From Carallia brachiata (lineage: Eukaryota > Streptophyta > Magnoliopsida > Malpighiales > Rhizophoraceae), in NCBI GenBank assembly GCA_021464245.1, contig JADCRB010000114.1, positions 1,302,001 to 1,366,000 on the forward strand: a DNA stretch of 64,000 nucleotides, read 5' to 3'. The translations under genes and the position numbers were made by a program. The notes under the pieces are model-generated. The model saw only the letters and a program-made list of their open reading frames with translations, made no database searches and was not told where the DNA came from. Positions 60,471 to 64,000 of the stretch are shown piece after piece; position 1 is the first letter of the stretch; every line of letters starts with the position of its first letter.

Positions 60471-60722
60471 ACCCAAAAGAGTAAAAGCACTGAGAAAGTT
60501 AGACCTGTGTTTGTGTCCCAATTTCCTTCACTCACTGTCTCAGAGAAGCGACTTTTGGCTGTATAGTACACTGATTTCCCGTACTTTCAGAACCAGGAAA
60601 ACTAACAGCAAGAAAACTAATTGACCCCAGCAAACTGAGTCTAAAAAAAAAAAAACGAAAGTGAGAAAGATACCTGTGCTGGAAGCATAAGTGATGGTGG
60701 GAGAGCCAGGTCGATCGGCCAT
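58121..60722 (-). CDS. Kinase unit H: RLCK VII-like predicted pseudokinase, open from a downstream ATG
   Basis: Exons: 60674-60722 (part used here), 60505-60558, 60028-60335, 59612-59780, 59380-59516, 58927-59050 and 58121-58443. They sum to 1164 nt, or 387 residues, all in phase. The ancestral start at 60774 (MGNCLRFG) is one base out of frame; the ATG at 60722 (MADRPGSPT) restores the frame but drops the acylation motif. The protein keeps [22 protein letters not shown] and a normal [10 protein letters not shown]. Its catalytic loop is [15 protein letters not shown], with Asn for the catalytic Asp and Asp for the metal-binding Asn. A 21-bp in-frame duplication adds SHPNMIV before SHPNLIK. 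Catalysis is not expected; ATP binding may survive. Confidence 0.75.
60439..60468. repeat. (AT)n microsatellite
   Basis: Fifteen AT units in an intron of unit H. Confidence 0.95.
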
Positions 60723-60915
60723 TTTTGATGGTGGGAGAGCCAGCGTGAGATCCAAATCTTAGGCAATTGCCCATGTTGGCCTGTCTGTGATTTGCGTAAA
60801 AGAAGTATATTTACCCTTGATAAATCTTGCTCGACATCGATCAAAAGTGGACAATTCAATTGAGGTAGAAACTGAGAAGGTGCTCAGAAAGAATAAACAA
60901 TGACTGCAGCAGCTC

Positions 60916-60929
60916 TTGACTCATTGACT
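60916..60929 (-). promoter_or_regulatory. Paired W-boxes upstream of unit H
   Basis: TTGACT at 60916-60921 and 60924-60929, about 145 bp upstream of the MGNC codon at 60774, as in unit G. Confidence 0.6.
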
Positions 60930-61251
60930 TCAACTCCGCCTTTTCCTTGTGTTTTTCTCCGGAGTTTCGTTACATATCTCGGATGAATTTTTCGAAAATT
61001 TTTTTTATAATTCAATTATATAGATTTATTATATAATTATATTAATCACAAATATAATAAAATATTATTTTTTATTACGTAATAAATTTATATAATTACA
61101 AAAAAATTTTAACTTGTCATATTAAAAAAATTCTTCCAACAAATTATTTTTCCAACACATACTTTTTTTCTATTCTGCGGCAGGCAGTCAGTGGCCTGGA
61201 ACACTAATATAATCATTTGTAGTTGGGAAAAGAATGACGCACTTTGGATGC

Positions 61252-61748
61252 TGAGATATGATATTTTTTAATTTTAAATTTTTGTATATTTTATGTATGA
61301 GTTTTAAATTTTTTTGTATTTTATTTAAATTTTAAAATTTTTAATTTTTTATTAAATCAGTTTTTTCGTTTACAAAAGGTGGTCAATCCGTTAATAAACG
61401 AATTTAACTTGATAAAAATTATTTAAAAAATATCAAATACGTAAATTAAATTTTTTTTTATTAACAAATATACACGTTAAATATTTTTTTAATTAATAAA
61501 TACTCGAATTAAATATGTAAAATGCATATTTTTTGATAAAAAAAATTCAATTAGTGTTTTTATCCTTTTTTTCAAATAATTTTTGTAAGGTTAGAATTAT
61601 TTTTTTAATAAATTGATCACTTTCTGTTAACGGATGAATTAATTTGGTAAAAAATTAAAAAGTTTAGAATTTAAATGAAATTTCAAAAAGGTTTAAAATT
61701 TATATTAAAACAATACAAAGATTTAGGACAAAAAAATACCATATCTCA
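61252..61748. repeat. Foldback MITE-like element with terminal inverted repeats
   Basis: The left end TGAGATATGATATTTTTT and the right end AAAAAATACCATATCTCA are inverted copies with one mismatch. Inner sequences also pair (CCGTTAATAAACGAATT with TTAACGGATGAATTAATT). ATGC flanks both sides as a possible target duplication, with the right copy one base away. It interrupts DNA that is continuous upstream of unit G. Confidence 0.7.
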
Positions 61749-64000
61749 AATGCACCAAGTTGCACTGACCGTGGGTGGATCCAGAAATTAATTTGAATGG
61801 GTCAAAATTTACATGCTTAAAAGATTATATCTGTGTGTGTTTATATTTATATACACACTGTTAGTTTATTTTTTATAAATAGTAAAATAATTACCCTAAA
61901 TTTCTAAGAATCGTATTAAAAATATTCTATGTAGAATTTTTGTTTTGTGATTTTATGTGAAATGTTTGCATTTATATATTGTCATAATTTCTTTTTGCTA
62001 AGTTCATTTACTTAATAATCATTCTTTGCAAGAAATATTGCTTACTTATTTAAGAATGTAAAAGCATGTCAATAAGGTGCATTTTATGTTTTTTTTGACA
62101 CAATAAACCTTTCATCAAAATAAAAATATTCTTTTTTTTTTGCTAATTAAGCTTTTTTACCTTTACAATTAGTATCATACTTTGTTTAAAATAAATAATC
62201 AAAGGCAAGAATTTTGGTTAGTGAAGGAAATTTTGCTAATCTTTGAAAGTTTGTGAGCACAACAAAAGATTTTTAGTGAGAGCATGACTTAAAATTTTAA
62301 ATACTTGGCACATAAAACTTTGATCTCAATGGGACAGTTGCCTCATAAATCATCACATGCATCCACGGCTAATACGGACACGGACATAACAATGCGAGCA
62401 TCATAAGTACAGATACAGTGACATATCAATTTTAAAAAAATTTAGACACAAACACAACATGAACATGTGTGTGTCTATATATATGCTTGCGTTTATATAT
62501 ACATAATTCTGAGTAAATATTATTTTTTAAAATATAATATAAATTATAACTTAAATTTTAATTAAATTAAATTTTTATTTTTAAAATAAATTTTATAATA
62601 TATTTTAATATATTTGAGATTTTATAATTTATACCAAATACTAATATAAAATAGTAATAAAATTTAAAAAATGATTAAATCTTCTCTCCTCCCTGTCTCT
62701 TTCGAAAATTTAAAAAAAAAAAAAAACCAGAGAGACGAGGATGGCCTGTCTTGAGATGGCCAATAGGCCATCATAACTTATTTATTTATTTTTTTAATGT
62801 TTTTTTAAATGTGTTCTAAGTATATCCGATACCGTTTTTTATCATAGCCGACACGCGTACTCAAAATTGGTCTTTCAAATTTATTTTGTGGGATACTTTT
62901 GGCTTATCCGACACGCATGCAAAACATATTAAATGCATATCTATATTCACGCGTATCTAACACAACATATCTCTATAAAATAAAGTGTTTGTACATCTTA
63001 TGGACGCACCAAATATACGAACAGAATGTTTGGATTTAAAAAAAAAAAAAATTGAAGGAAAAAGGATTTTTTTAGTGCCTTTTATTTAGAGCCTACACTT
63101 TATGGTGTATTTGTATTATGAGAAAATGATAAAAAAAAAATGTAATTTGAACAAATGTGAAATAGGTAAGAAAGAAAATGATAGAAAAGAAAATAAAAAA
63201 TAAAGTTATGAGAGAAACTTATTTGAAAAGATGAGAAATTTATGAAAAAATAATAATAATAATAAAATGATATGATTTTGAATAGTGTTTTTTTTCTAAT
63301 CAAATTCTTTCCTCTATTTTTCTAAAAAAACTGAACATTAGATTTAAGGTAAAACTCATTTAATTTAAAATTTTAATTTTGTAGAAAAAGAAAAAGAAAA
63401 ACATAGTGCACCACTCGGTTTAAAAACTCGATGTACCTATCTAAATCCTTTGTTTTTTTAGTTGGAGTGACTTAAATAAAAAGAATTAAACGGGTATTCT
63501 ACACTTTTTTTTTTTTTTGGGGTTTTAGGTGCAAATGTAAGCTGCAAACAAGACACAATTTCTTAAAAAAACAAAGGAAAATTTCACATATAAAATTTTA
63601 AAGTGATATAAAATATTAATAATTAAATTTAAAAAAATTAAAAAATAAATAAATTATTAAATACGTTAAATAAAATTATACTATTATTTTAATATTATTT
63701 AATTAAAATTAAGTAGTAGTGCTCTTTATCAAATCGGGTTGCAAACTCTTTATCTCGATTAAATCCATTTAATTTAACTTGTCAATTTTTTAAACCCTTA
63801 CCAAATTATATTAATTTATTGTATTCTACTCCATGTCACATGACATGTAACTTGCCACCGTGTAAAAAAAAAGGAAAATTCCCTATAATTTGCCCGCTTG
63901 CAAACCGGGGGCAATTTTAGCCCCCCTTATAGGGGACGTGGCTCCCCTGCGGAGTCCATCCCCGTAATGGGGCTCGGAAAAATATATAAAGACATCAATT
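61749..64000. other. AT-rich intergenic region, right edge
   Basis: No gene recognised. About 62995-63080 matches the spacer near 50925 upstream of unit G. The last 120 bp become GC-rich (GGGGGC, CCCCTTATAGGGG, CCCCGTAATGGGG), possibly the edge of a further element running out of the window. Confidence 0.45.

Overview
This window is nuclear DNA of a flowering plant, most likely a eudicot. It is AT-rich, its genes have GT-AG introns, and it carries plant LTR retrotransposons (Copia and chromodomain Gypsy, both primed by initiator tRNA-Met). The gene families are a pollen Ole e 1 protein, plant-type MAF1, plant QSOX, and receptor-like cytoplasmic kinases. The species cannot be named from the sequence.

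Left part (1-15.3 kb): an intact two-exon Ole e 1 family gene (minus strand, 2842-3760); a truncated QSOX sulfhydryl oxidase (minus, 6504-10388) that has lost its Erv/ALR half and one active-site cysteine, and ends against a duplicated MAF1 fragment (6248-6545); and the intact ten-exon MAF1 gene (plus, 11859-14569), the RNA polymerase III repressor, with a telo-box and site II motifs upstream.

Middle and right part (15.3-60.9 kb): a tandem array on the minus strand of RLCK subfamily VII-like kinases in varying repair. Units, left to right: A (remnant, 15.8-16.5 kb), B (intact, 348 aa, 18.0-20.4 kb), C (pseudogene, 23.0-27.2 kb), D (exons 5-6 only, 27.7-28.6 kb), E (intact exons, 346 aa, with a Copia-type gag-only element in intron 1, 29.4-34.9 kb), F (split by a 6.1-kb Gypsy chromovirus and 5' truncated, 37.1-44.4 kb), G (frame broken in exon 1, 48.0-50.7 kb), a small remnant (51.8-52.1 kb), and H (open from a downstream ATG, 58.1-60.7 kb). 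Extra exon-1 relics lie at 22.0 and 35.9 kb. Every copy that still has exon 4 lacks the catalytic aspartate of the HRD motif: B, C, E and F have Ser there, and G and H have Asn. The ATP-binding Gly-rich loop and VAIK lysine are kept in every copy that still has exon 2 (B, C, E, G, H). Units B, E, G and H, and two orphan upstream regions, carry W-box (TTGAC) clusters a short way upstream of exon 1. The picture is a defence-type pseudokinase cluster that grew by segmental duplication (a block of about 6.8 kb holding B+C was copied to E+F) and was then hit by retrotransposons, MITE-like foldback elements and small indels.

The best candidate for something undescribed is this clustered family of WRKY-site-bearing, HRD-less RLCK VII-like pseudokinases. 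That they act as decoys, scaffolds or guardees in immunity is inference only.
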